Shown: positions 10,411 through 19,015 of the stretch, piece after piece | Layout: every line of letters begins with the position of its first letter | Position numbering within the stretch: the stretch's first letter is position 1 | Source: Saccoglossus kowalevskii | Lineage: Eukaryota; Hemichordata; Enteropneusta; Harrimaniidae | NCBI RefSeq assembly: GCF_000003605.2 | Contig: NW_003143809.1 | Span: forward strand, 140,251-162,369 | Direction: 5' to 3' | DNA: 22,119 nucleotides | Position numbers and translations under genes: made by a program | The notes under the pieces: generated by a model | Told to the model about the DNA's origin: nothing | Database searches by the model: none | The model's input: the letters and a program-made list of their open reading frames with translations, nothing else

Positions 10411-11545
10411 TACATTTTCAATAAAACAAATTAAACAAATAACAGCAGTCCAAGGTGCACAAACTACAAACTTTTGTACAAGGGTTATCATTTTTTTTTA
10501 AATTAGTAGCCCAACTGGACGAGTATAGAAATTTACAAAAAAATACAATTTGAGTTGATATAAATCTGTATCTCATCAAAGCAAAGAGTGTCTTCAGCAT
10601 TAAACCATTTATTTGTGTTCACACTTTCTTACATGGTGATGAGCTCTGAATTGCTAACATGGCAATAGTAATTTTCTCAACATTGCTTTCTAATGAATGT
10701 TCTCGATTTTCTATTCTCATTTCTTAACAAAACAATTACATGTATCACCACACCCATATAACATAACAGAGGAGATTACATGTACATAGTTACTCACTTT
10801 ACCCAAAAAAGGTCACCATGTCCTACTTTTCCCAGACCAATCATGTCTCACAAAGAGACGATGGTATGTAATGACCATTGATACAAAAACGTGCATGTTT
10901 TTCCCAGGCAGTAAATCATTCTTACATATTAGAGTAGGGGCCTACTACTCTGTTCTATTCAATCCAGAACTAGCAATTCAATGATATTAGGATGGATGCA
11001 TCTAAGGTGATGACCCAAGAGATCACGTACCATTCATTGCTTTCAATCACTGTCTATTGACCATCCTCTTGGAACTTAAGCAGCTAATAACACAGTATTA
11101 AATGAATCCTACTGATTCAACATTTAGGAACACCCTAGTATATATCTGAAGAGTATTTCCCCTGTTATTATGACATGTTTTTAAAAAAGGTTCTAGCAGA
11201 ATTCAAGACTAATGGCATGTTTGTCATGCTTTAATTATTTGGGGTTTATGCCATTAGGATACCAAAAATGTGATTTTTTGGGATAGAAAGAGTTTGAAAA
11301 GCCATAGATAATGATCAAAATTGTCATTTTTACACTGTTTTATATTTATCGTAAGTGCATTAAGTACACTGTGTTTGAATTTCGCTATTATCACTTATAA
11401 ATCTTTTAAATGAAATCACATTTGTCAAATTACAGGAATTACCATACATGTGCATGTCTATGATCAAACTGAGTCATATTTTAATGATTCAGCATACAAT
11501 AAATGCAATTTGTAAGTTTTATGTGGGCTTCAAAAGTAGATTTGT
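10411..11545. other. Spacer between the inverted arms
   Basis: This 1.1-kb AT-rich interior has no transposase-like frame. At 10796-10860 the minus strand has a donor-like GTAAAGTGAG after a short open segment, but neighbouring frames are also open and no exon can be defined. At 11367-11386 is CACTGTGTTTGAATTTCGCT, a relic of the palindromic family best seen at 15878-16089. Confidence 0.5.
11367..11386. repeat. Relic of the CACTGTGTTTTAATTT palindromic family
   Basis: CACTGTGTTTGAATTTCGCT differs at two positions from the hairpin stem of the element at 15878-16089. Only this core is visible. Confidence 0.4.
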
Positions 11546-11697
11546 TTCTAATAGAGCAAATACCGTATTTGCCATGCCAGTGTCAGTGTGTTTCTCATCA
11601 GTGTAGACTAACTGTGATAGAGATCTTACCACTTGTGCCAGAGGGGATTTAACTATGTCATGACATTACTATGACACTATCATGGTTTTTCTCTTAA
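11546..11697 (-). repeat. Right arm of the long inverted pair
   Basis: Inverted, diverged copy of 10208-10410, 152 bp against 203 bp because of internal indels. Similarity fades just past TTTTTCTCTTAAGTTAATATA on the outer side. Together the arms bound about 1.49 kb. Either they are the terminal inverted repeats of one old DNA or foldback element, or two copies of the same short element inserted head to head. Confidence 0.72.
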
Positions 11698-12097
11698 GTT
11701 AATATATCAACTATTAATGGATGATACACAAAGCAGGAAACAAAGCAAAGTTAGACATGAACTGATTATCTTTGTGTGATACATGTACAATAGATAATTT
11801 ATTTTGAGCATTTAATTTTTTAGAATCCATGTGATAAACAGCTTAATTAGTTTTGTCATTAAGTCACTATTTTATACATTTTTTGTTTATTGTCTATTTT
11901 GGTGGCATTTGTCTATCTGCATGCAAAGGATGGGTTTCCCACTCAAAATAGTAACCAGTACACCCCAAAAAAGCATTTTTAAATGCTTTGATTTTAGGAT
12001 AATCGCCTTTACATGTATGCACAAACAATAAATATTGAACAGTAGAATTCATAATGGCCATGCTTAATCCTCGTCGTTTCAGTTTAATATTCAGCTT
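11698..12097. other. Non-coding stretch
   Basis: Holds only AT-rich open frames (11831-12031) with no protein character. Confidence 0.5.
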
Positions 12098-12134
12098 TAT
12101 TCTATTCTATTCTATTCCATTCTATTCTATTCTA
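12098..12134. repeat. (ATTCT)n microsatellite
   Basis: About seven TATTC/ATTCT pentanucleotide repeats, one interrupted as TTCCA. This repeat makes the apparent 66-codon frame at 12054-12254. Confidence 0.95.
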
Positions 12135-12310
12135 AATCTGATTATATGTATAGCCTTGTATTTTGTTAATGCCACATATTGTGGGTTTTCACAATTACCA
12201 AAACTTGAAACAAATCACCAAATCAAATATCAGAAATTGGCTAATAATAATTAGATAATCTACCGGTATATGCAACTAATCAGTCTCTGGATCATCCCAG
12301 AGCATGAAAT

Positions 12311-12480
12311 GTGATAATTATGCAAATTTGGCAATTAGTATGCTCCAATTTCAATCCAAAACTATATACATTGCTCCCAGGCACTTATATAACAAGACTT
12401 CAATAATTGTTTTTTTGAAAAAAAAATGAGTGATTATGCAAATTTAGCAATTATTATGCATAGATTTCAATCCCAAACTA
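12311..12480. repeat. Duplicated ATTATGCAAATTT block, two copies 116 bp apart
   Basis: Copy 1 (12311-12365) and copy 2 (12430-12480) share GTGAT..TTATGCAAATTT.G, GCAATTA.TATGC, ATTTCAATCC and AAACTA in order. Each includes the octamer ATGCAAAT, at 12320-12327 and 12436-12443. The segment between them is unrelated. This may be an old two-unit tandem repeat or part of a dispersed repeat. Confidence 0.75.
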
Positions 12481-12765
12481 ATTGGGTCTGTGCTTTAATC
12501 TAACCATATTAAAGAATACAATTTAGCCAGCTATGCATATCAATAGTCTTGTTCAGATTACACTAAGTACAGGCTAAAATTTAAGCTAATCTCAATTGCG
12601 TTTACACATGAGAGTAAGCAACGGTTAGCATGGGCTAAAGAATGCCCAAACTTATAAAAAATATTACAAATCTTCAGTCCTTTTAACTATCATTACTATC
12701 GGTAAGTACAGTAACTAGGAAGGTATACATGTTAGTTCTATGGTTATAAAACACTGGCTAACAAT
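12481..12765. other. Non-coding stretch with GGCTAA words
   Basis: Words such as ACAGGCTAA (near 12570), GGTTAGCATGGGCTAA (near 12622) and TGGCTAACAATTGTTA (near 12756), together with inverted TTAGCCTGT at 12785, suggest a decayed interspersed repeat. No gene is seen. Confidence 0.4.
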
Positions 12766-12842
12766 TGTTACCCCCCGGTACCTCTTAGCCTGTGTTAAAG
12801 CGCTGTGCTCAGTGCAACTATTGAGCTACCACAAGGGATTTT
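12766..12842 (-). ncRNA. tRNA-like segment, probable SINE head (degenerate)
   Basis: The minus strand reads GTGGTAGCTCAATAGTTGCA, which fits a tRNA D-arm and polymerase III A box (TAGCTCAATAG). It is followed by GCGCTTTAACACAGGCTAAG in the anticodon-arm position and GAGGTACCGGGGGG where a B box and T-arm would be expected. The B box is damaged (no GGTTCGA), and the anticodon stem does not pair well, so this is not a working tRNA gene. A tRNA-derived SINE remnant is the simplest reading. Confidence 0.35.
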
Positions 12843-13806
12843 ATTGGTAACGGTACATGTATATAAAGTCACGTTGATCAGAAAAGAATATGCTACATCT
12901 GTACTCATGCAAATATCAATAAAATATTAGGTGCAAGATTTGATTTGAATATTCGCAGCAGTATTTCCAATATTAGAACAATATTTTTATCCAGAGTTTT
13001 CCTACATAGCAATGAATGGTGATCATGTTAGTTGCACAAGAGACCAAACAGATCCGATTACATTTAAACTATGTACATAGTTTGTACAAGTTTTCTTTAT
13101 ATACATATGTTTTGTTTTCTTAAAACTCTAATTGGCCACCACAGTTCCTAACCTTGATTCCATTAATACCTCCTTATCAAATTAAAGTGTAGTGTTCATA
13201 AAATAACCCGGAGGAGTATTTTCAGAGCCGGTAGAATTTCACTTTGTTAAATCAAATAATTCTACAGCACATAGCAACCCTCCAGCAATGAGTATCCCTA
13301 TCCCATCCATATACCTATAGTAGAGTTCCATACAATTAATGCACTAGAGATATAAACTTACAATTATTTATACACTACAGATTGAATATTTGATGCCATA
13401 CTTTGTCTATTAGAATTGCATCCACTCATAAAATTTGTTAAGATAGAAGCCCAAGTTGGTCATAAACCACATAACGATGGTCTTTGGTTTCATTAACTTA
13501 TAAAGTAGTTCAATAGTGACATGAAAGTAAAAATTTAACAAAATAGGGTTTTTTTTTGCTCACAGATGCCACTGTATGCATGCATGCTCCTATTGAGATG
13601 TGCTTCTAATTGAGACAAAAATATTACAATACAAGCATTTCAAGAGCTACACAAAAATGTAAAACAACTAAAATTTACTTTCAAATTGATTCACATTAGG
13701 TCAAAAAATAGCCACCAAAAATACTACAAATTTTTCTTCTATCACACCTTACCACTCAGTAAAATAAAACACATATGAAACAATATTATCCACCTTAGCA
13801 ATGATT

Positions 13807-13820
13807 GTTACTATGGTAAT
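13807..13820 (+). promoter_or_regulatory. X-box-like sequence (RFX type)
   Basis: GTTACTATGGTAAT matches the palindromic X-box consensus GTNNYYATRRNAAC at every defined position but the last (T for C). RFX factors use such sites upstream of ciliary genes. No promoter or first exon is visible nearby, so function is unproven. Confidence 0.25.
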
Positions 13821-14742
13821 GCTATCATAGCATGTGATCAACTCTACTGGGCATGGATTATGAACACAGTCACCTCTACAAGGAAAATGACAAGACATTT
13901 ACTAGTTTATGAATTGTTGATAAATGCCAGCGGATCAGATTGGAATTAGAACAAAGCATGACTTGTGGTAAGTATACTGTTTCATTTTCATTTACCATAA
14001 AATATAAACTGTGTTAACGTTTATAGCCACATTAATTTAACATGAACCTATGACATTTGATTCTGCTGATATTGTCCAAGGAATCTAATAACTTGATATA
14101 CATAATCCAGGATAATAAATAACAAGTGATGATAAAAATAATGTAATTTTAATAAGGTATTTAATTTTCATTCTTTCACGATTTTTGGATTTTATGGCAA
14201 TTGTGAAAACAAAACCATGTTATAGGACCTCAGTGAAATTGTCATCGTTACAAAATTTTTTGATTTTCAGACTTACAAAAATCTTTCTATTACAAAAGCA
14301 ATTTACAGTGATTATGCAGGCAGGGTATATAACACTACAGATCAGTTGCCTTGGGATGTTTGCCATATTTTTCTCATTATAGTCGTGATTTGGCATTTAA
14401 CATGAACATGTTGCAGGTGATAAACCATCAATATGATACAAGTTAAGACGCCTGACATATATTGAAAAAAGTATAAAAACTAATGTTTTTGATATTCTCA
14501 AAATTTATCCTCAACTGCTCCTGCATATTTCATCATCAGATGTGTAACTACGTGTATTAAAGGTTGGAGAGTAAACTGTATGTATCACCTTTTGGGTTCT
14601 TAAAAGGGCAATTTAAACCGAAAATTACCTGAAGCTCATTAAATAGTTGTTCAACTGATATTTGAAACACAGCACATGATATATAAGGTCAGTAGAAGTT
14701 GGATGGATGTGCTCTTGCTTACACCACCTGAGGCAAGGTGAA

Positions 14743-14750
14743 TGACGTCA
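14743..14750. promoter_or_regulatory. Full consensus CRE (TGACGTCA)
   Basis: The eight-base palindrome bound by CREB/ATF factors occurs 22 bases before the 89-bp array. CpG-containing full sites are uncommon in such AT-rich DNA, but no transcription start is evident. Confidence 0.3.
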
Positions 14751-14771
14751 AGATACACTGCATGATGGAAA

Positions 14772-15310
14772 ACATGTAGTCATTTGTGATACAAATTTTG
14801 CTAACTTTCAGCACATTGACAGCCATAGAGGAGGTGTATACTGCTGATAACATATGTAAAACATGTAGTCATTTGTGATACAAATTTTGCTAACTTTCAG
14901 CACATTGACAGCCATAGAGGAGGTGTATACTGCTGATAACATATGTAAAACATGTAGTCATTTGTGATACAAATTTTGCTAACTTTCAGCACATTGACAG
15001 CCATAGAGGTGTATACTGCTGATAACATATGTAAAACATGTAGTCATTTGTGATACAAATTTTGCTAACTTTCAGCACATTGATAGTCATAGAGGAGGTG
15101 TATACTGCTGATAACATATGTAAAACATGTAGTCATTTGTGATACAAATTTTGCTAACTTTCAGCACATTGACAGTCATAGAGGAGGTGTATACTGCTGA
15201 TAACATATGTAAAACATGTAGTCATTTGTGATACAAATTTTGCTAACTTTCAGCACATTGACAGTCATAGAGGAGGTGTATACTGCTGATAACATATGTA
15301 AAACATGTAT
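14772..15310. repeat. 89-bp tandem repeat array, six copies plus a stub
   Basis: Units start (ACATGTAGTCATTTGTG) at 14772, 14861, 14950, 15036, 15125 and 15214, with a stub at 15303-15310. The third unit is 86 bp because GAG is deleted from ATAGAGGAGGTG. Copies 1-3 read GACAGCC, copy 4 GATAGTC, and copies 5-6 GACAGTC, so the array can be ordered by its variants. Each unit carries a branch-site/acceptor-like TTTGCTAACTTTCAG and a donor-like ATATGTAAAA (see findings). The end abuts the LINE 3' tail. Confidence 0.95.
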
Positions 15311-15321
15311 AGCTGTCAATA

Positions 15322-15877
15322 GTAATAATAATAATAATAATTGTTTATTGCATCTTTAGAAATATACATTTCTTTCAGTATATAGCAATAGAAATATTAA
15401 TCAATACAGAAAAATATAATAAAATATAACAAGTTAGTAAGAATTTTAAAAAGTAAATAAAATATAATAAGTTCAAATCACATATTTTTTTGTGTGTTGT
15501 TGGAATGCCATGAAGATAAATTGTGCAAAGTGCTTAATTGAGGTTTTGTCTGTTATTGTCATTATAAATTGAAATTTTTCATTATTAATTTTGATTTCTT
15601 TTGGGAATATATTATATGTGAGAACAAATCTTGCCGTAATGTCATGTATTTTGGACAAACTATGAGTAAATGTTCTTTATCTTCTACATAATGTGAATCA
15701 CAATGTAGACAAATTCTATCTTGTAATGTTGTTTTGGGGCGTGTGTATCTGCCTGTTTCTATACCAAGGTCATGATTGCTTATCCTGAATTTTGTTAGAA
15801 TGATTCTTTGTTTAATATTCACAAAATTTGATAAATATTGTTCATAACAAAAATGTGTTAATCCTTTGTGCTCTATA
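15322..15877 (-). mobile_element. 5'-truncated, frameshifted non-LTR retrotransposon (LINE), 3' end
   Basis: On the minus strand the C-terminus of a LINE reverse-transcriptase protein is read from the boundary at about 15877 down to 15562, then in a shifted frame to a stop at 15473. Diagnostic parts are NIKQRIILTKFRISNHDLGI, ETGRYTRP, and a CX2CX9HX4C cluster (RICLHC ... VEDKEHLLIVCPKY, about 15690-15650), the zinc-knuckle-like tail of many invertebrate LINEs. The second frame contributes a FAQFIFMAF-type ending. The two frames overlap at 15562-15658, so an indel has broken the protein. Endonuclease and polymerase domains are absent. A 3' UTR of about 130 bases ends in CAATAAACAA and an (ATT)n tail (15323-15342). 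The clade cannot be named from this piece. It is dead. Confidence 0.85.
15323..15342. repeat. (AAT)n microsatellite, LINE 3' tail
   Basis: Six to seven AAT units sit directly after the 89-bp array. On the minus strand they form the terminal (ATT)n tail of the LINE. Confidence 0.9.
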
Positions 15878-16089
15878 TACTGTAAAATGACTAATTTTCA
15901 CTGGGTTTAAATTTCACTGATTTACCATTTCAGGCATATTCAGTAAGGTTTAAATTCATGGTTTCATCATTTAGATAATGTGTTCTATGCTAAATTTTAC
16001 ATATTCACTGTGTTTTAATTTAGCGCATTTTTCCAGTCAGCGAAATAAGCTAAATTAAAACACAGTGAATAATTACCCCCTTTACAGTA
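15878..16089. mobile_element. Palindromic MITE-like element with TACTGTAAA ends
   Basis: Perfect 9-bp terminal inverted repeats, TACTGTAAA (15878-15886) and TTTACAGTA (16081-16089), enclose 212 bp. Inside, 16003-16024 and 16049-16070 are perfect 22-bp inverted copies (core CACTGTGTTTTAATTTAGC) around a 24-base loop, and the left half repeats the theme as TTTCACTGGGTTTAAATTTCACTG-like sequence. There is no coding capacity. Relics of the family occur at 4386-4418 and 11367-11386. The left end coincides with the 5' truncation point of the LINE. Confidence 0.75.
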
Positions 16090-17973
16090 TGTCAACTTTT
16101 GGCACCATCCACAAAATTATTTCATACAGTCTGCTTCCCTCCACATGAAATGTTGGTAAAAAATGACAAACCTTTTGATCAAAAACTAAAAGCAATATCT
16201 GAACTTGTTTGATGAAATTTAGTAAAAATTTTACAAAAATATTTGCACTAAATTTTGGTTGGAAAAAATTTCTGCCACTCAAAAGGTTAATATACATTAC
16301 AGTAAACTGTTATGTTTGCTGCTTTTAATTTTCGTAGTTTGATGAATAAAATACACCTACTGGGACAAATTTGTGTGACATGTAATAATCATTACTTCAA
16401 AGTTTTGTGATTATCCTTAGAAGTGAAATTCACAAATAAAAATTAAATTAAAATGTTAAAATAGATGAAATGTGGACAATATTCACAGAAGTGCTGTGGG
16501 ATTTTAATGATTTCTTTAATAAAGTGATATCATTGCTTGAACATTTAGTTATTGATAACAGCAGTACAACTGTCAATATTTTAGTTTGTTTTTGTTTACC
16601 TACGTCTCATGAATAATTAATTACAACTACATATTTATGCTTAGTGATGTAATTCAAAACAAACACATGTGAAAACTGTGAGTCTCCAAACTTCATAACA
16701 ATTTAGCCAAAATGACCACACAATAAATTATAACATGTAATTTCCATGGAAACTGAGTTCAGTGACACATTTTCATTTCAATAATTTTCAAACCTGATTG
16801 TAAAAGGAATACCGGGTAAGTGTCAAAGGCATTTCCGATGATTCTACTACATTAAATTTGCTTTAGTTGAAAGCTAAGTTTCCAACATTAATCTGGAGCA
16901 CAAAGCCATAGCAGTATATGCAGTGACAGAAGAATGTACAGAATCACCCAGGGAATAATGCTTTTGGATTGCTTAATCCCACAATGGTTTCCTTTTGATT
17001 ACTTTTATTCTGTTCGATCACATTGTAAGCCCCATGTCGTTTGCAAAAAAAAAAAAATGTCATGTCTACACCTACTTCAAACTGAAATATTTTTTTGAGA
17101 AATAATACATTTACTGGTGCAAATCATTGTAGATTGAATGAAGATGTTTTAACATTTCTTGAAAGCTTTTACTAATTTGTCAGTAAAAAAAAATTCCATG
17201 TGTACTATGAATGTCAATAAATGTATTTAATTTTTTTTTCATCTAGTATCTAAACTATTCAGTACACTCTGAAACTCAATTTTGAAAACTAAATTCACCT
17301 TTTAGACAGTTTGAATAAACAGTTCTGGGAATTGTTCGCAATTAAAGTACAGGAAATTTAGAATTAAGTAGGACTCAGCAAGTATACACATATAAGTACA
17401 TGTACACGATAAATCTCTGGTCTACAGAGAAGGCGGCACGTCGAATACCTGATCAGATCTAATAGACAAGAATAGAAGGGATTTTAATCATCTTGGGAAC
17501 AATGGCTAACATAAGAGAATACAAAATACATGTACTGTACAATATATTATTTTCATTTCAGTATTACCAGTAGATTATTAAAATTAAAATTAAATTTGAT
17601 TTCTCATTGTTAATATATCGCTGCTGATGCTGTTTTTTTTCCATTCATTTTTGCAATCTATGAGGCTTTCAACTGGCTATGTATTAAGGCTCAATAAAAC
17701 AAATAAAATATAATGTTTATTATTAATTATTGTGTACTTGGGATTTTTTTCTTTATTTTAATTTTCCTAATGAGCAATTCCTTTCTTGATTTGCTGCAAA
17801 AACATAATCATGGTTTAACCACATAGAAGGAAAGAAAAGGAATACATTACAACATTGGTGATATGAACAAGGTTACATTGCTGAAAAATAATTATGCACT
17901 TGTTCCATGTAAATAAATTAACACTTGCAAATGAAATAACGTTTTTTGTTTCCTGTAAAATATTGGTAGTTAG
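16090..17973. other. AT-rich non-coding stretch
   Basis: No supported gene. A 68-codon plus-strand open stretch from about 16890 to 17095 includes an A12 run and has no coding look. At 17430-17460 a small CpG-containing patch (AAGGCGGCACGTCGAATACC) is open on both strands for only 12-20 codons. Many homopolymer runs are present. Confidence 0.5.
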
Positions 17974-18100
17974 TGTTACCAGAACACAGGGTTTATGTGA
18001 ATTTGCTTATATGGCACACAGTGACTCTGCAATTGGAATTAGTGATGTTAGCTTGCCTGCTAACACTGGGAGTCACAGCGAGTTTCATTCATTAGTTTGA
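17974..18100 (+). CDS. Weak candidate terminal exon, unidentified
   Basis: The plus strand is open to TGA at 18098-18100 with a polar, serine- and histidine-rich C-terminus (about 38 residues) that includes FAYMAHSDSAIGISDVSL and ends HSEFHSLV. This is the kind of composition seen in receptor tails. The last residues S-L-V would fit a class I PDZ-binding motif. Candidate acceptors are GGTAGTTAG (ending 17973, with a GTTTTTTGTTTCCTG tract about 20 bases upstream) and CAGAACACAG (ending 17989). The frame is also open upstream to an ATG at 17894, giving 68 residues, but that first half is AT-driven. I see no AATAAA soon after the stop, which weakens the case. No family is recognised. Confidence 0.27.
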
Positions 18101-18795
18101 GAAAGAGAGATGGAGTGATCTTCATTGGATAAGCAGAGCAAAAATTTACTTAAAAGAATCATGAGCACTTTCTACAATATAGTAATAGTATAAACCAATT
18201 ATTCTTAACTGTCTTTTAGCAGTAAAAATAACTACTATAAACTCAGATTTGTATTAATTACAGTGCCTTTATAAAAGAAAGTTTATTGCTACTTGTGACC
18301 CAGATTCAATACATTGAATCTACAAATAACATATGCGAGTTGAATTTCATGCAGTATTTTTGATATCAAGACAAAACCGGAAGACATAATGAACTCATGT
18401 ATTTTCAGAACTTTAATTCTACCTAAGTTTCACACTAAGATTTTGTCAAATATTACTACCTCACAAAGATTCATGAAAGAACGGTAAAATTCTTTAAATT
18501 CACTGGAGCACACAAATCAGATTTTTGGCAAGATATTGACACGATCGCAGCTTTTGTGACCAGCATTGATTAATATAGGATACACTCTGAATGGTGTGAC
18601 AGATTGCATTATTTGAAAAGCTTAATATTATAGCAGCATTTGCATGCCAGCACGTTCTTTAGAATCAATAACAAGCAATGACAGTTGCATGTGTCAATGT
18701 GCAAAATTGACATCTACAGTTTGAACAATCGGGTCCAACAGAACCAAACATACTTTGTTATGTGTGATGGGTCATTTAATAAGACATACTAGTAC
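18101..18795. other. Non-coding stretch
   Basis: No gene, repeat or site that I can support. Confidence 0.5.
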
Positions 18796-19015
18796 CTTAA
18801 AAATAAGATAAACAATCCAACTGAAGAAGAGTAGATCAACCTGACCAGGTCGTGCCCTCCACTTTTTGGTGACCTCTTTGACACTTTCAAGGCTGGACAC
18901 TTGGATAAATCGCCACGATGGTTGCAATGGGAATGGTCAGAATTCAATTGGAACGCGTACAAGGCAGATACTTTACGGGTCGCTGCTTGAGGCAAATAGT
19001 TTAGTCCCAGAATAT
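18796..19015 (-). CDS. Candidate internal exon in a GC- and CpG-richer island, frame ambiguous
   Basis: On the minus strand, an acceptor (TGACTGTATTACAG, above 19015) and a donor (TTTTTAAG|GTACTA, at 18796/18795) bound 220 bp. One minus frame is open throughout (contains NYLPQAATRKVSALYAF and SKRSPKSGGHDLVRL). A second is open over the last third from an internal acceptor (GTGTCCAG, exon 18796-18892, 97 bp) and encodes a striking 32-residue segment: basic ESVKEVTKKWRARPG followed by a hydrophobic, membrane-like LLFFSWIVYLIF. The plus strand is also open for about 50 codons here. CpG dinucleotides cluster (GTCGTG, ATCGCCACG, AACGCG, GGGTCGC), unlike the flanks. It may be an exon or a promoter-proximal island. 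Whether it belongs to the gene ending at 2778 is speculation. Confidence 0.33.

Larger units (their letters stand above)
12843..14771. other. AT-rich non-coding stretch
   Basis: No supported gene. A perfect 18-bp palindrome (AAACTATGTACATAGTTT) lies at 13066-13083, an RFX X-box-like site at 13807-13820, and a CRE at 14743-14750. A minus-strand open frame near 13400-13550 and a plus-strand frame at 14271-14382 (after TGATTTTCAG) are open for 37-49 codons, but their composition is not convincing. Confidence 0.5.

Noticed and set aside
13400-13550. Minus-strand open stretch with KTIVMWF, loosely like a transporter segment
   Set aside because: The similarity is a few residues, no splice sites frame it, and an A9 tract lies inside.
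14271-14382. Open frame after TTTTTTGATTTTCAG, hydrophobic C-terminus
   Set aside because: Plausible acceptor, but the composition follows the AT bias, and the segment sits in a likely dispersed repeat shared with about 1258.
16890-17095. 68-codon plus-strand open stretch
   Set aside because: Contains a long A run giving KKKK, with no start and no splice signals.
17430-17480. Tiny open segments on both strands around GGCGGCACGTCG
   Set aside because: 12-20 codons only. Strand and frame cannot be decided.
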